From assembly GCF_003473485.1 (NCBI RefSeq), contig NC_053046.1:11170001-11234000 (forward strand): DNA of 64,000 nucleotides, given 5' to 3'. The notes under the pieces were generated by a model. It made no database searches. It saw nothing but the letters and a program-made list of their open reading frames with translations, and was not told the origin of the DNA. Both the position numbers and the translations under genes were made by a program. This stretch comes from Medicago truncatula (lineage: Eukaryota > Streptophyta > Magnoliopsida > Fabales > Fabaceae). Each line of letters opens with the position of its first letter. Position 1 is the first letter of the stretch. Below, in pieces: positions 11,931 through 24,055 of the stretch.

Positions 11931-13466
11931 TATATAAATGGTTTAGCTTCCTTTACTTTAGCTTCACACACAAACAAATCTCACTTATTTCTTTCATTTC
12001 TTCTTCTTCTTCTTCTTCTCACTTTCCACCATTCCCCTGTTTTTTCCACATTCAAACACCATTGATACACACAAACAGAACAAAACAAGGGTTTGTACCA
12101 TTTTCATTCATTCCTTTTCTCTTTTCTTCATTCATATATCTTATCTTAATTATTATCTTCCTCTAACAGATCCATTTGGATTTTGAAAGATATTCTCTCT
12201 GATTTCCTCTGTTTTTTTCTGTTTCTTTTTAGTATTTTTGGATCTCATAAACATTTTTTTTTATGAGTTCATCATGTTTTTCTGACACCCTTTTAACCTT
12301 TTTACAATTATACAATCAAAACTCAAAGTGGGGTTCCAAGATTATTGAAAAAGATCCTTTCTTTTTTCTCTGATTTCTCTGTTTCCTCTGTTTTCTAAAT
12401 TATAACCAATCAGATTGCACAAACCAGAACAAAAAGCATTGCCACTCTTTCTTCGTTAGTTTCAATTTGTTTGGTTTTTTCAACTAGTAACCATTTGTGT
12501 CCATAGTTCTGAATTCTGAACAGAAAACAGTAGATCAGAAACCTCTGACAAAAAAAAAAAAAAAAACTCATGATAGAAACTTTTCGTACGTGTCAAGAAA
12601 TGTTGACAATAACATAATACCCTTTACCTTTTTCGTGTATAGGAATATTGTACACCATAGTGTGAGATCCAGCTTCACATTATGCTTTTTTTTTTTGGTT
12701 GAGTCAGTGATGGGGGCTATGTCCTAAATGGGTCCCAATGTCATGTGAACATAATAAAAGCAATTATGTGACATCTAATGTCAAAGTAGCTGGTTTTGAA
12801 TTTTTGAATTTTGTTTATGTCGGTAGTTATTATATTTATAGAATCAGATTTCATTCATTTATTTACCTTACTTTCTCCCATGTTGTTTTAATGGTCGGTG
12901 TGGTTTTATTCATTAGCTGGAATTAATCATTTTGTTTCTCTTTCCTTAAATTGGATCTGTCATTGGTATTTGCGTTATGTCTGTCACATTGATCTGGTTG
13001 GGGAACAGTGCTAGTTGTTTTCAGTATTGTTGTGTGTTTTTCTTGTTGTTGCAATTAATTCACCTCTTTTGTTGTTGTTCTTTATTACTACTATTTCCTT
13101 GGTTCTTGTTCCTTTTCACATTGGTCTGATCTGAATAGTTGTGGTATTCGAAAATTTTATGTCGTGGTTGTGCTGCGATCTTTGATATTGTGTCGAATTG
13201 TGATCAACCGCGGGTAATTGCAGTTTTAATTACGGTCGCGCGTTACATAGATACATAATTCTTGATGTTGCAGCACAGATCTCTTTATGAAACCTTAGTG
13301 TTCATTCAGATCAAGTTGTTTCTCAAAGTTGAAAGAGACCATAACTCTAGATGTTTGTTAGAGTGATTTTTTCATTAGTGATTACTATGATTCATGATAT
13401 GTTTGTGGAGGAAGTGGCATTAGTATAGTTGAATTATACTGAAGTTTAGTTGTTCCTTTTGTGCAG
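11931..13466 (+). promoter_or_regulatory. Promoter and 5' leader of the PMT21-like gene
   Basis: A TATA box (TATATAAAT, 11931-11939) is followed by a CT-rich leader with a TTC microsatellite at about 12000-12020. The start codon is 1.5 kb further on, so the leader must contain an intron. A plausible donor is near 12087 (AAACAAG|GGTTTGT region), and a good acceptor is TTTTGTGCAG ending at 13466. A long leader intron is common in this family. The exact donor is a guess. Confidence 0.6.
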
Positions 13467-13494
13467 ATAGTAAGTGGAATAAAAGTCTAGGATC

Positions 13495-16400
13495 ATGAAG
13501 CATAAGGATGGAAAACTGATCCACCAGCCGAACAAGAACCGATCTCTGACTGCGGCGATCACTATCATTGTTCTGTGTGGTTTTTCATTCTACCTTGGTG
13601 GAGTCTTTAAATCTGGAAACAATGGTGTTGATGTCATCAACACCATTCAGAAATCACTTGATTCACCTAAGCAATCCTCAGGCTCTTTGCAAATTAAGCC
13701 CTTTAGTTTCCCTGAATGCAGCAATGATTATCAAGACTATACTCCATGCACAGATCCAAAGGTATTAATTAATACTAATAGTTTTCTACAAAAATTTTGA
13801 TGTTTGGATTCTTTTATACAAATACAAGAAAATTTCATTATTTTGTTGATTGAGTTTTGAGCATGAATGATTTTACAGAGATGGAGAAAGTATGGTACAT
13901 ATAGACTTACTTTGTTGGAACGCCATTGCCCTCCGATTTTTGAGAGGAAAGAATGCTTAGTTCCTCCTCCACCAGGTTACAAGCCTCCAATTAGATGGCC
14001 AAAGAGTAGAGATGAATGTTGGTACAGGTATGCAATACATGATTTATGATTTATAAGTTGAAATAATTATAATTTGCATTGATTTTAAGTTGCTTGCTAC
14101 ATTGATATATACATTGTTCAATTTTTAAAATTGTGTTACTTGAATAAATGACAGGAATGTGCCATATGATTGGATTAACAAGCAGAAGTCTAATCAGCAT
14201 TGGTTGATAAAGGAAGGGGAGAAATTTCAATTTCCTGGTGGAGGTACTATGTTTCCTAATGGTGTTGGTGAATATGTTGATTTAATGCAAGATCTGATCC
14301 CAGGAATTAAAGATGGGTCAGTTAGAACTGCAATTGATACTGGTTGTGGGGTGAGTTTTATCTTTCTTTTTACTTTTGAATAGAGTTATTTAGTTTCAAT
14401 GGCAATGCAAATTGAAATTCTCCACGCTTCTTAAACATTAATTACACTATGTAGCAGTCATACTTGCGTGTTTAGTGTCTAACACCGACACATCTAGTTA
14501 AAATCGGTCACTTTCATTTTATTTTATTTTTTGAATTATTATTGGTGTCTACGTGTTAGTGTCAGTGTTGTGTATGGGGTATCTGTCAATTGATATCCAC
14601 TTAACTCATATATGTTAGGTTGCTAGCTGGGGTGGTGACTTGCTGGATCGAGGCGTTCTAACAATTTCTCTCGCGCCAAGAGATAACCATGAAGCTCAGG
14701 TTCAATTTGCTCTGGAGCGCGGTATCCCAGCAATTCTTGGTGTCATCTCTACACAAAGACTTCCTTTCCCTTCAAACTCCTTTGATATGGCTCATTGCTC
14801 TAGATGCCTTATCCCATGGACAGAATTTGGTAATTCTTCAATGCATTTTAAATTTTTCAGCTCTTAAAAGAGATTTTGTTTTTGCTTTCTGTTTATGCAA
14901 TGTTTTCATGAACTTTACCAGCATAATGAAACAGTTTCATTCATCTAAGTTATAAGTAGTTTTCATAAACTGTCTTATTTAGAGCTGATATAAGTTCAGT
15001 CGAAATTTTCATCCATTAACTGATGGAAATATTCATATCTTATGCTTTTAGGTGGAATTTATCTCCAAGAAATTCACCGAATTCTTCGTCCTGGAGGATT
15101 TTGGGTTCTGTCTGGTCCACCAGTCAACTACGAGCGTAGGTGGCGCGGATGGAACACAACGGTGGAAGAGCAAAGAACAGATTATGAAAAGCTACAAGAT
15201 TTGCTCACATCAATGTGCTTCAAATTGTACAACAAGAAGGATGACATTTATGTATGGCAAAAGGCCAAAGATAACGCTTGCTACGATAAGCTTTCTAGAG
15301 ATACCTATCCTCCAAAATGTGACGACAGTCTCGAACCAGATTCAGCATGGTACACTCCGCTTCGCGCTTGTTTCGTTGTTCCAATGGAAAAGTACAAGAA
15401 ATCAGGCCTCACATACATGCCGAAATGGCCTCAAAGGTTGAATGTTGCACCTGAAAGGATATCACTTGTTCAAGGTTCTAGTTCTAGTACTTTCAGTCAT
15501 GATAACAGTAAGTGGAAAAAGCGCATTCAGCACTACAAGAAGTTGTTGCCTGATCTTGGCACAAACAAGATAAGAAATGTGATGGATATGAATACAGCTT
15601 ATGGAGGTTTTGCTGCTTCCTTGATCAATGATCCTTTGTGGGTTATGAATGTTGTTTCATCTTATGGTCCTAATACACTCCCTGTAGTTTTCGATCGAGG
15701 CCTTATCGGTACCTTCCATGATTGGTATGTTTGAAACTTTAAATATGAACCATAAGGTTATGTGTTTATGAATGTTTGTGTTATATCATATGGTTTTCTT
15801 TGGTAATGATTTGAATTTCATGATGTCTTGTGCTATTAGGTGTGAAGCTTTTTCAACATATCCTAGAACCTATGACCTACTTCATGCTGATGGATTCTTC
15901 ACTGCTGAAAGCCACAGGTGAATATGCACTAAATCAATACTTCGATTTTGACAGCTTAATTAATCACTTCTTGAATAAGTATTAATAATATAAGCACTTA
16001 TAATAAGATGGTCAAACTGTTTCCATCTATAGGTTATAAGTTATTTTCTGAAACTATCACGAGGAGCATACTGAAAACAGCTAATCAAGTCGCGATTTAT
16101 TTTTATAAGTTCTGTTGAACACTTTCACAGTTGCTTTTGTTATAAGATAAGTCTAAGGGGCTGTTTGGATTGGCTTGTTTGAGCTTATCTACTAGCATAA
16201 ACACTTGCGAGACAGCTTTTAGAAACAATTTAAGACATGTCAATAAGTTGCTTTTAGTTTATTTCTTTAAGCTCTCTATTATAGCTTATAAAACAAGTTG
16301 GCTTTATTTGATTTTTTAAAATAGAAAGAGCTTATACATAAGCACTTATATGATAAAGTCTTATGCTATAAGCGCTTGGTTAGGCTGCTTATCCAAACTT

Positions 16401-16690
16401 GGCCTAAACAAGATTTTCAATATGTACTCATTGTGAGATCGTTCTAACAGTGGTTGTTACTTTGCAGATGTGAAATGAAGTATGTAATGTTGGAAATGGA
16501 CCGGATTTTGCGACCAGGCGGGCACGCTATAATCCGAGAGTCAAGTTATTTTGCGGATGCCATTGCAACTATGGCGAAGGGAATGAGATGGATATGTCAC
16601 AAAGAAAACACTGAGTTTGGTGTTGAAAAAGAGAAGATATTGGTATGCCAGAAAAAGCTGTGGCAGCCATCCAACTCAGGATCAAGATGA
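13495..16690 (+). CDS. Probable methyltransferase PMT21-like (ERD3 type)
   Basis: Joined exons 13495-13761, 13879-14027, 14155-14350, 14619-14829, 15052-15724, 15840-15917 and 16468-16690 give 1797 nt, 598 aa, with every junction GT..AG and in frame. The family is plant DUF248/Methyltransf_29: Golgi type II membrane proteins thought to modify cell-wall pectin, with pectin methylation the usual proposal. The protein starts MKHKDGK and has a membrane anchor at about residues 20-40. Its luminal SAM-binding core is marked by DTGCGVASWGG (about 200-210), a conserved [13 protein letters not shown] segment, ILRPGG twice and [12 protein letters not shown]. Length matches Arabidopsis PMT21 (about 600). 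Start choice: the first ATG after the leader acceptor gives the family's N-terminus. Introns 3 and 6 contain MITEs. The function of individual members is poorly proven. Confidence 0.93.
14455..14595. mobile_element. MITE-like repeat (GTGTC family) in PMT intron 3
   Basis: GTGTCTAACACCGACAC on the left and GTGTTAGTGTCAGTGTTGTG on the right form diverged inverted ends. The same motif family appears in BRX intron 2 (36750-36890). Boundaries and target duplication are unclear. Confidence 0.45.
16157..16404. mobile_element. Tourist-like MITE in PMT intron 6
   Basis: Ends are GGGGCTGTTTGGAT at the left and ATCCAAACTTGGCC at the right, imperfect inverted repeats. They are flanked by TAA on both sides (16154-16156 and 16405-16407), the TWA duplication expected for PIF/Harbinger elements. 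The 248-bp element fills much of the intron, well away from the splice sites. Confidence 0.75.
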
Positions 16691-17811
16691 CAAACTCATG
16701 AAACTGTGCAGCGGTGAGAAAGAGCGGCGTATCTAGAAATCGTAATTCCAGAAGTAGAGAAACAAAGGGAAACGAATTCGGAGCCACTCTTTACAAAAAG
16801 ATTGATTCATTCTTATTATATGATATACACACGCCAAGAATCAGTCAAGTTTCAAATTTTTATCAAGTGAAGAAAGTAGTAACTCAATAATTCTGATTTT
16901 GTTAAGTTATATATAGAAAATTTTCTTATAGATAATTTATTCTTTGCATGAAATTAAATGTATAAGGTGTACCACTCTTGTTTATCTATTTTTTTGTTGT
17001 TGTGTAATATTCAACTTCCAAGTGATTCATGTGAAGAATTGAAAGTTTCAAATCCCACAGAAAGCATAGAATATGATATGCAATTTATACATTACATTAC
17101 TAATGTTGATGATGTGCACTTGAGGTACTAGATGCAATTGATAGCATATGATATGATATTGGTAATAGATGCAAGATGCAGCCAAATACTGAGCAGAACT
17201 TGATGTAACATATAGATTTCAACGCTTGATGACAAATAACTTTCACATTGGTTTTGTTAGTACACACAAGTCAACTGACACAACATTGAAATCACATTCG
17301 AGCCAAAGTATGTTACTGAACTAAGAAACATCAGATTCAATGCCGACATGAAATTTGCTACTCTTGCAAATTCAACCTTAATGGGTTTTCTTTACAGTGT
17401 CCATACTAAGAGAGCAATTTACTCCATATTTTTTTAAAAAAGAAATACAAATAATAATTCTATAAGAGGGTCAAATATGTTATAAACTTGTCTCAAAAAA
17501 ATAGTTTAAAAATTTACGGATAATTAAACAAACTTTGTTTTAATAGGGATTGAAATTACATATAAATATTTTTTATAGGACTAAAAATGCTATTAAAATT
17601 AAGTAAAGATTAAACAAAGAAGTTTCCAATTTTATAAATGTAATTCTTGATGAAAGGGTGATTTTTTTTTTTTCTTTCGAAAATACTACATATCCAAGTA
17701 TAAAAGAAAAGTGTGTTTTTTTTTTTATAATGTTGAAGAATCAATGTTAATTTTAATTCTATTTTCGATTGTCCGGAGATTGGCAATAGAGGATGGATCC
17801 CTCTTACTCTA
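16691..17811. other. 3' flank of PMT gene, no second gene
   Basis: The 3' untranslated region presumably lies in the first 300 bp, which contain AT-rich polyadenylation-like sequence. The rest is AT-rich with no recognisable frame. Confidence 0.5.
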
Positions 17812-18700
17812 GGGATGGGCAAAGTTCAGTTCACATCCAAAACTGTGTTTGAACTGAACCGAACTGTTTGTTAGTTAGTTAGTTAGAATTGAACCGTAAT
17901 AGATTGATTAATTGGAATCGAACCGAATTGGTTCTTCAAACTGATGAACCGTTTCGTTTAAAAAAAAAATCTGAACCAAACCATTGTCAACTTAAGTGGT
18001 TTTGTTCGAATTACATCGAACTGTTATAATATTCATTGAATTGAACCAAATTGTTTTTGTATCAACTGGATCAAACAGTTTTTCCTAAAAAATCTTGGCG
18101 AAAACCTCCAAAATGAATTGGTTTGGTTACAGTTTGAACAAGAACTGTTTTTTCTAAATATTTGTCCTACAAGCAATTTAATAATAACAATTTGACCAAC
18201 ATCATCACAAAACACTAAAATGCTGCCATAGAATCAATTTGTTCCTAGCATTAAACCTATAAGTAAGTAATTCAGCAACATCACAAATTAAGATCAATTT
18301 ATCAACACAGCAGCAACATGTAATTCATCTACATAAGTTTGAAGGCCTTAAAATATGCCTCTAAAAATACTAAAATATATTGACATGGAAGAAAAACTAA
18401 TAGTAAGTTAATAGCCTCTCATCAATCAACATAAAACCAAAAAAACTCTCCATCAATCAGCCACCAACATCAATCATCAAAATTAAGTCATTGCATAGGA
18501 CGATGAAGAAATTATCTCTGAAAAAAGATTTTTAAAAGCTATTAGATGCTAAGGAAATGAAGTCTCTATTGTCAACACATCCCTTGAACCTTGCCAATCT
18601 TGAAGCTGATCCTCTTGCATACTTGATTGCATTGCGTGTTCTTGTGATAGAATCCTCGAACCGAACTGAGTTCAGTTCGGTTCAACAGTTCAGTCCTCAA
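17812..18700. mobile_element. AACCGAAC-rich repeat, possible hAT-like non-autonomous element
   Basis: The segment opens TAGGGATGGGCAAAGTTCAG and is dotted with GAACCGAAC/GTTCGGTTC words in both directions (17850-18070 and 18655-18690). Such GGGTGGGCAAA..GGTTCGGTT sequence is typical of a class of plant DNA transposon derivatives. It also has a (GTTA) microsatellite at about 17869-17884. Termini do not align well enough to prove an element. Confidence 0.4.
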
Positions 18701-19568
18701 TGCAAAGTGGTTATTTGATCAGCAATTGTCAACATTGTCAATGTAATTTGGTTTTGCAGAAATAACAAAAGATTCAATAACAAACAGATTTCCAAGAATT
18801 CGACAGTGACCTTCGTTATTGCAAATGTATCTTTGTCTGGCAACTGTACTTCTCTGTCAACCACTGGCCGTTCCATGTCATATTTTTTTATTTTAAAGGC
18901 TTTCAATGTCTCAAATCATCCGCAAAAAGCTCCTAAGATTATAGAGGTCCTCTGGCAGCCTCCAATTTTTAACTGGATCAAATGTAATACTGATGGCACT
19001 ACCCTTGGTAGTCATGGCCAAGATGCTTGTGCTGGTATTTTCAGAAACTGCAATGGCGATAATTTTGGGATGTTTTGCCCTCAACCTTGGCATATCATTT
19101 CTAATGCTCTTATTGCTGGGATTATGGGAGTTATTTTAGCTATTGAAACTACTCACAACAATAACTGGCATCATCTCTTGATTGAATGTGATTCAAAACT
19201 TGCTACCTTGGCTTTTAAGTCACCTCACATAGTTCCTTGCCATTTGAAAACAAGATGGAATAAGTGCTTGCATTTACTTTCTTCTATGAACTTCATGATT
19301 TCTCATATATTTAGGGAAGACAATAACTGTGCTAATAAGCTGGCAAATTTAGGTTTATCTTTACAGACTTTTACTTGGTGGCATTGTTGCCCCTAATGTT
19401 ATCTTGGAGGATTTGGTTAGAAACAAACTAGGTCTTCCAGATTTCAGATTTTGTTAAGTTGTTTTGAGGGTTTTTGGTTTATATCCACCTCATTGTTTCT
19501 CTGTTTGGTTTTTTCAATATATGTGAGTGTTGCCTTCTTTGGGCTCACTCTTTGCTAAAAAAAAAAAA
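18701..19568 (+). mobile_element. 5'-truncated LINE, RNase H-like 3' end with poly(A)
   Basis: An open frame runs from about 18724 to 19396. It starts in the tail of the RT zinc-binding region (NVIWFCRNNKRFNN) and passes into an RNase H-like domain with WIKCNTDG, DACAGIFRNCNG, LIECDSK and IFREDNNCANKLANLG. The acidic residues of the DG, E and D motifs are kept, so it decayed recently or not at all over this part. The 3' untranslated part ends TTTGCT and an A run at 19557-19568. The 5' end is missing: it abuts the AACCGAAC repeat. Confidence 0.85.
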
Positions 19569-19616
19569 TCCACACTAAATATTAATTTTTTGATGTACAA
19601 ATAGACTTTTTAACTA

Positions 19617-19728
19617 TGAATTGGTCTGTCCTCGTGAGCTTAGTTCAGTTGTTATGGATAATACATAATATATACAAGGTTTGAGGTTCAAACTCTGGCC
19701 ACCACTAAAAAAAACTCTGAATTGGTCT
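19617..19728 (+). mobile_element. tRNA-derived SINE (copy 3, plus strand)
   Basis: The body at about 19628-19717 starts CTCGTGAGCTTAGTTCAGTT (A-box region) and has a B box GAGGTTCAAACTC, then a short A-rich tail. TGAATTGGTCT flanks it at 19617-19627 and 19718-19728, a perfect 11-bp duplication. It is the same family as copies 1 and 2 but shorter at the 3' side. Confidence 0.8.
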
Positions 19729-19732
19729 AGCT

Positions 19733-20922
19733 GCATACATACGAGTGAATATGCAATTATCCGTCTGAAATTGCAAGTTTCGTCAATTACCCCCTGACAT
19801 TAACAAAACTTCAATTACCCCCCTGAAATTGCACAACGTTAATCAATTTACCCCCTACGTCAAATTTTTCTGTTAATCAACATGAAGTTTTGCAAATACC
19901 TCCCCTGAAGTTTTGCACTTATGTGGAAAATGCCTCCCAAACTCGAAAATTCATATTTTTTTTTCTTATATTTGACTCAAAAGATATTAAAAGCAGACAA
20001 TTAACAGTTAATTTTAATATATTTGTTATTTTATCTTGGAAAAACATTATAATGTTTAATAAATTCAAAATTGAAGTTATTTTGCTATGTATGTAGGTAA
20101 TGGCGGAGGTGGTGGGTACTTTTATATTGATGTTTTGTGTATGTGGAATCATTCCAAGCATACAACATCAAAATGGTGCAGTTGGCCTTTTGGAGTATGC
20201 AACAATTGGTCAATTTCCATGATTCAAGGTAGTTATATAAACCAACAACATAGTCTTTGTTAAAATTATGATGATGTAATTGATTAAATTATTGAGTTTA
20301 ATTTATGTCTTGTGAAAAGTCTTACACTATAGTAAATCACTCTCAATCAAATGAAAAGATTTAAGGTGGTTATAAATGAAGTTAAACATACCATTTTATT
20401 TTTTGTTAATCAGGTTCTAATTTACATAATAGCACAAACAATTGGTTATGATGACTCAGCCACTCCAAGGGTGTAACCCTGTCTTCTGGGTGGAGGTTAT
20501 TGCAACATTCATCATCATGTTTTTGGATATAGCTTTGACATCTGAACCTCAACAGGTAAGTACTAATCAAGGAAGAAAGTTACATATTTATATATAACAA
20601 TGGTTCCTCTTCTATGATAATTCAAAGAATGCATTTTAAATAACTTAAATATTAAATTTAATTGTTAATTATTTGTCTTTAATAGTTTTTGAGTCAATGA
20701 TAAAAATAAAAAATCAAGTTCGGGGGACATTTTGCACATAAGTGCAAAACTTCAGGGGGTATTTGCAAAACTTCATGTTGACTAACAGAAAAATTTGATG
20801 GAGGGGATAAATTGATTAACGTTGTGCAATTTCAGGAGGTAATTGAAGTTTTGTTAATGTCAGGGGGTAATTGACAAAACTTGCAATTTCAAAGGCAATT
20901 GCTTATTCACTTGCATAAATAC
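19733..20922 (+). mobile_element. Pack-MULE with NIP7-like aquaporin fragments
   Basis: The element (19743-20912, 1170 bp) has about 280-bp inverted ends, left 19743 to about 20033 and right about 20636 to 20912. They contain recurring AATTACCCCCTGA-type motifs. GCATACATAC (19733-19742) and GCATAAATAC (20913-20922) flank it, a 10-bp duplication with one mismatch, as expected for Mutator-like elements (9-10 bp). The interior encodes no transposase. It carries two aquaporin exon fragments with their splice sites, annotated separately. Confidence 0.85.
20097..20555 (+). pseudogene. Captured NIP7-type aquaporin fragments inside the MULE
   Basis: Two blocks are flanked by intact splice signals. 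Block 1 (20097-20228) reads MAEVVGTFILMFCVCGI.. and ..GAVGLLEYA, then hits a stop. Block 2 (20414-20555) begins VLIYIIAQTIG and, after a deletion and frame change, reads MTQPLQGCNPVFWVEVIATF and ends ALTSEPQQ just before GTAAGT. These match first and fourth membrane-helix regions of NIP7;1-type aquaporins, a pollen-expressed water/boric-acid channel subgroup. Both NPA boxes are absent. The intron between the blocks (20229-20413) is retained, so capture was from DNA, not mRNA. Confidence 0.8.
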
Positions 20923-20939
20923 ACATATTGGTTTCAAAT

Positions 20940-22015
20940 ATTTTTTTTTTTTTTTTTTTTTTTAAGTTTTCTTTGAGTTGTAATGTCTTTTCTATTTTAG
21001 ATTGAGACATAGTCTCTTAACTCTATTATTTTTTAAAAAGCAAAACTGAATTATATATACCAAAATAAACAGGTTAACATTGTCAGCACAAGATGTGCTA
21101 AGAGAATGCAACCAAAGTCATACAATAAGTCTCCATAAAAAGCGTAATTGTCCAAACAATCTAAAAGGCATGCAAGCCAATTGTGAACCCCTAACACATA
21201 AACATCATTAGCCGCCTTCATCCACTAGTAGGAATGATTTTTTATTTTTTCAACCAGCTGATGCATGTTAGTCATCTTGTTTTGGAACAACCTGTTATAA
21301 CGTTCTGACCACAGAACCCAAACACATAAAAGCCACAAAAGTTGCATAAATGATCGCCTTGTCACCGACCCACCTGGCAGGTAAATAAAGCGATGAAAAT
21401 GATCATGAATATCAAACGGTTCACCCCCAGAGACCCCTATCCAACCTCGAACAAGATGCCACAACTCTCTGAAAATGGTACAAGAAACAAACAAGTGTTG
21501 AGCCGTTTCCATTTCCCCGCACTCAGTCACACACATCTGCGCCTCAGGAGAGATGATCCCGCGAGCCAACATATTAGATTTTATACGCAACTTGTTGCGG
21601 AGAAGATGCCACGCAAGGAGAGACACTTTTATTAGAACATGTCTGTGCCAAATGAACTTAGAAACCGCATCCAACACCTGACTTTCATCTGCAGTAAGCA
21701 TATGATACACACTGCAGACAAAATAACCACCATTATCAAGGTGCCAATTCCATCAGTCAGAAATCAAAACGTGCAAAACAACATCAGACAACAACAACCT
21801 ACACTCCCGAACCAAGTCCTCCTCCCAATCCCACAACCTCCTACACCGCTGCCAAGTCTCTCCCCCTTCCTCCACCCCCAACGCGAACATTTCCTCCACC
21901 AAACAATTTTTATTAACACTTAAATCATACCGATTTTTAAACCGCACCGCCAGTGGAACTCCACCTAACTACGGATCAGTCCAAAAAAATGTATCCATAC
22001 TGTCCCCACCTTCTT
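20940..22015 (-). mobile_element. 5'-truncated LINE, antisense, with poly(A)
   Basis: The minus strand reads DTFFWTDP, GGVPLAVRFKNRYDL, EEMFALGVEEGGETW and LLLSDVVLHVLISD (about 21990-21753). After a frameshift it continues with a zinc-binding RT domain (21710-21225): FIWHRHVLIKVSLLAWHLL, RNKL, CVTECGEMETAQHLFVSC, LWLLCVWVLWSERYNRLF. About 280 bp of 3' sequence follows, then the tail, seen on the plus strand as the T run at 20940-20963. Everything upstream of the RT C-terminus is missing. It begins 18 bp from the MULE's target duplication. Confidence 0.85.
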
Positions 22016-24055
22016 AAAATAAATGAAAGTAGATTATTCTCAATTTAAAATCAAGTTGGCCCAAAAACGTTTTTTAGCTGCCCATAACCTTTTAAAAAAA
22101 CTAAATAGACATCTTAAAATAAACTTGACTTTATTTGTTTTAAAAATAGTCTGACCTAACATGAATATGATTTATGTTGGGTTTCATATACTCGTATCTT
22201 GTAGCCTCTTTTATTTAATCCTTACGATATGTGTCATCCCCATTGAGTTACACCTAAGAGCACACGTTGGAGAGTCGTGGCAATGTGCAATTGTGCATGG
22301 CTGCAATTGTAACCTGAAAATATATCTTCACAGCCATCCACCACCAAATGAATATCATAATTTCTTTGAGCTTCCTAACCAACCACACGCAATCCACTCT
22401 TATATATTAGTATTAATAAAGTAGTAATAATAATGTTGTCGATCTTTTTTAGGGGAATGATGTCAATTATTTGACAAATAAAAAACGCAGAAAATATCAT
22501 TTTCATTTATCAATTTGTGTCAAGAGAGGAATAAAAATATAAATTAGTGAGAACCAAATTAATAGGATAAGATAGAAAAGAATATATGATGAAAATGGAT
22601 TGTCATACGACCTAACCAAAACAGCCAATCACCTAATAGCCAGTGAGTGGCCACTGACCTGACCGAATTTTATCCGTTCAGTTTCTGGTCCCAAATTCCA
22701 GAAGACATTGTGCATGTACTGTTCTTTCTTCCAAACAAAATGCTTCTTCTTCTTTTTTACGTACACATTTGCTATCACACTTCAGCTACACAAATGTTAC
22801 TTCCAGTTCCAATATATTTAGACTTAATACGAAATAAATGAAATATTACATTTTTACTAATATGAATTTGAGAAAGTAATGTAATATTTTGTTGGGTCAT
22901 GAGAAAGTTTGGATCATCACATTTTATTTTGAACAACCATACAAATGGTACTTTGATACCACATTTTAACTCATAACTTTAAAGCTTTAAATATATGAGT
23001 TAACTCATTTATAGATATTGTTCAACAATTTATTTTTCATCAAATATGAAACTCTTATTCACCTAACATACTAACAATATCTCCCTCGAGTAAAATTCCA
23101 TCAATTCATCCGAGTATTTTTCCCTCAAACGGAAAATTTTCATCAGCGCACATTTGCACCGTCGTTGACGCTACATCGATACGTCACAACGATTGACCAC
23201 CGTTGTCTAAAAGACTTTTGATACAAAAAGTTTGTCGAACTATCGACTCTGATATGACTTAAAACAGCCACACAAATTAAATTAGACAACACAATTCAAC
23301 CAAAAATCTTTATGTAGCCAAACTTTGTGTAACATTTGAATTTATTTTTATATAAGTTATTATAAAAAATGACTTCTTGTTGAATGATTGGATAGATAAT
23401 ATGTAACATCTCAAACTGCTTTTATGATTGTCGACTAATTCCATAAATTAACACGAGTCTTTTCAACGTGTTTTGTTCTCACTTGCACGTTTATGGAATG
23501 AACTACGTGAAAGAATATGCATCTTGTTGACATAGATAGTACCAAACAATTATTATAAGCCTTCCTTCAACTATGTAGTGTCATACCTACACGACTTCAT
23601 GATCCCTCTCATTCCGATGCAATTCGGTTCATCTAAAAATTGTCGGAAGCCGCTCATTATTATATCCTGTGCACCGACGACCAGTTCCCACCCTGATGAG
23701 CCTTGGTTGTTACATAATACATACCGAAAAAAAGCTTCTTGAGTATCACGGTGTTTGCCTTATTTTTTTCATGGATTATAGAATGATTTTTCTTGTTCCT
23801 GTGTATAAGAACCATTCATTATTCTATGGTTACGGTCACAGTTGAAAAGTATTTAGACACATATATCAAATGAATAAAATTAAAACAAAGACCGTGTACC
23901 CAAATGTTTTTCATTTGGGGTTGCATGAACAAAGTTACGAATTTTGAATAACGAGAATGTTGAATAACAAAGTTACGAATTTGACGTGGAAAGACATAAA
24001 ATCAAGAGAAGAGATGACGAGGATTACTGGTAGATCAACACGCCGAGAGGCCAAT
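22016..24055. other. Intergenic, no gene seen
   Basis: No coding frame of note. A 17-bp phrase (AACAAAGTTACGAATTT) is duplicated near 23928-23975. The stretch 23090-23750 is less AT-rich than its surroundings and may be an old repeat, but I could not assign it. Confidence 0.4.

Noticed and set aside
11882..12166. 94-codon frame after the PMT TATA box
   Set aside because: It is the CT-rich leader and TTC microsatellite read as protein; the real start is at 13495.
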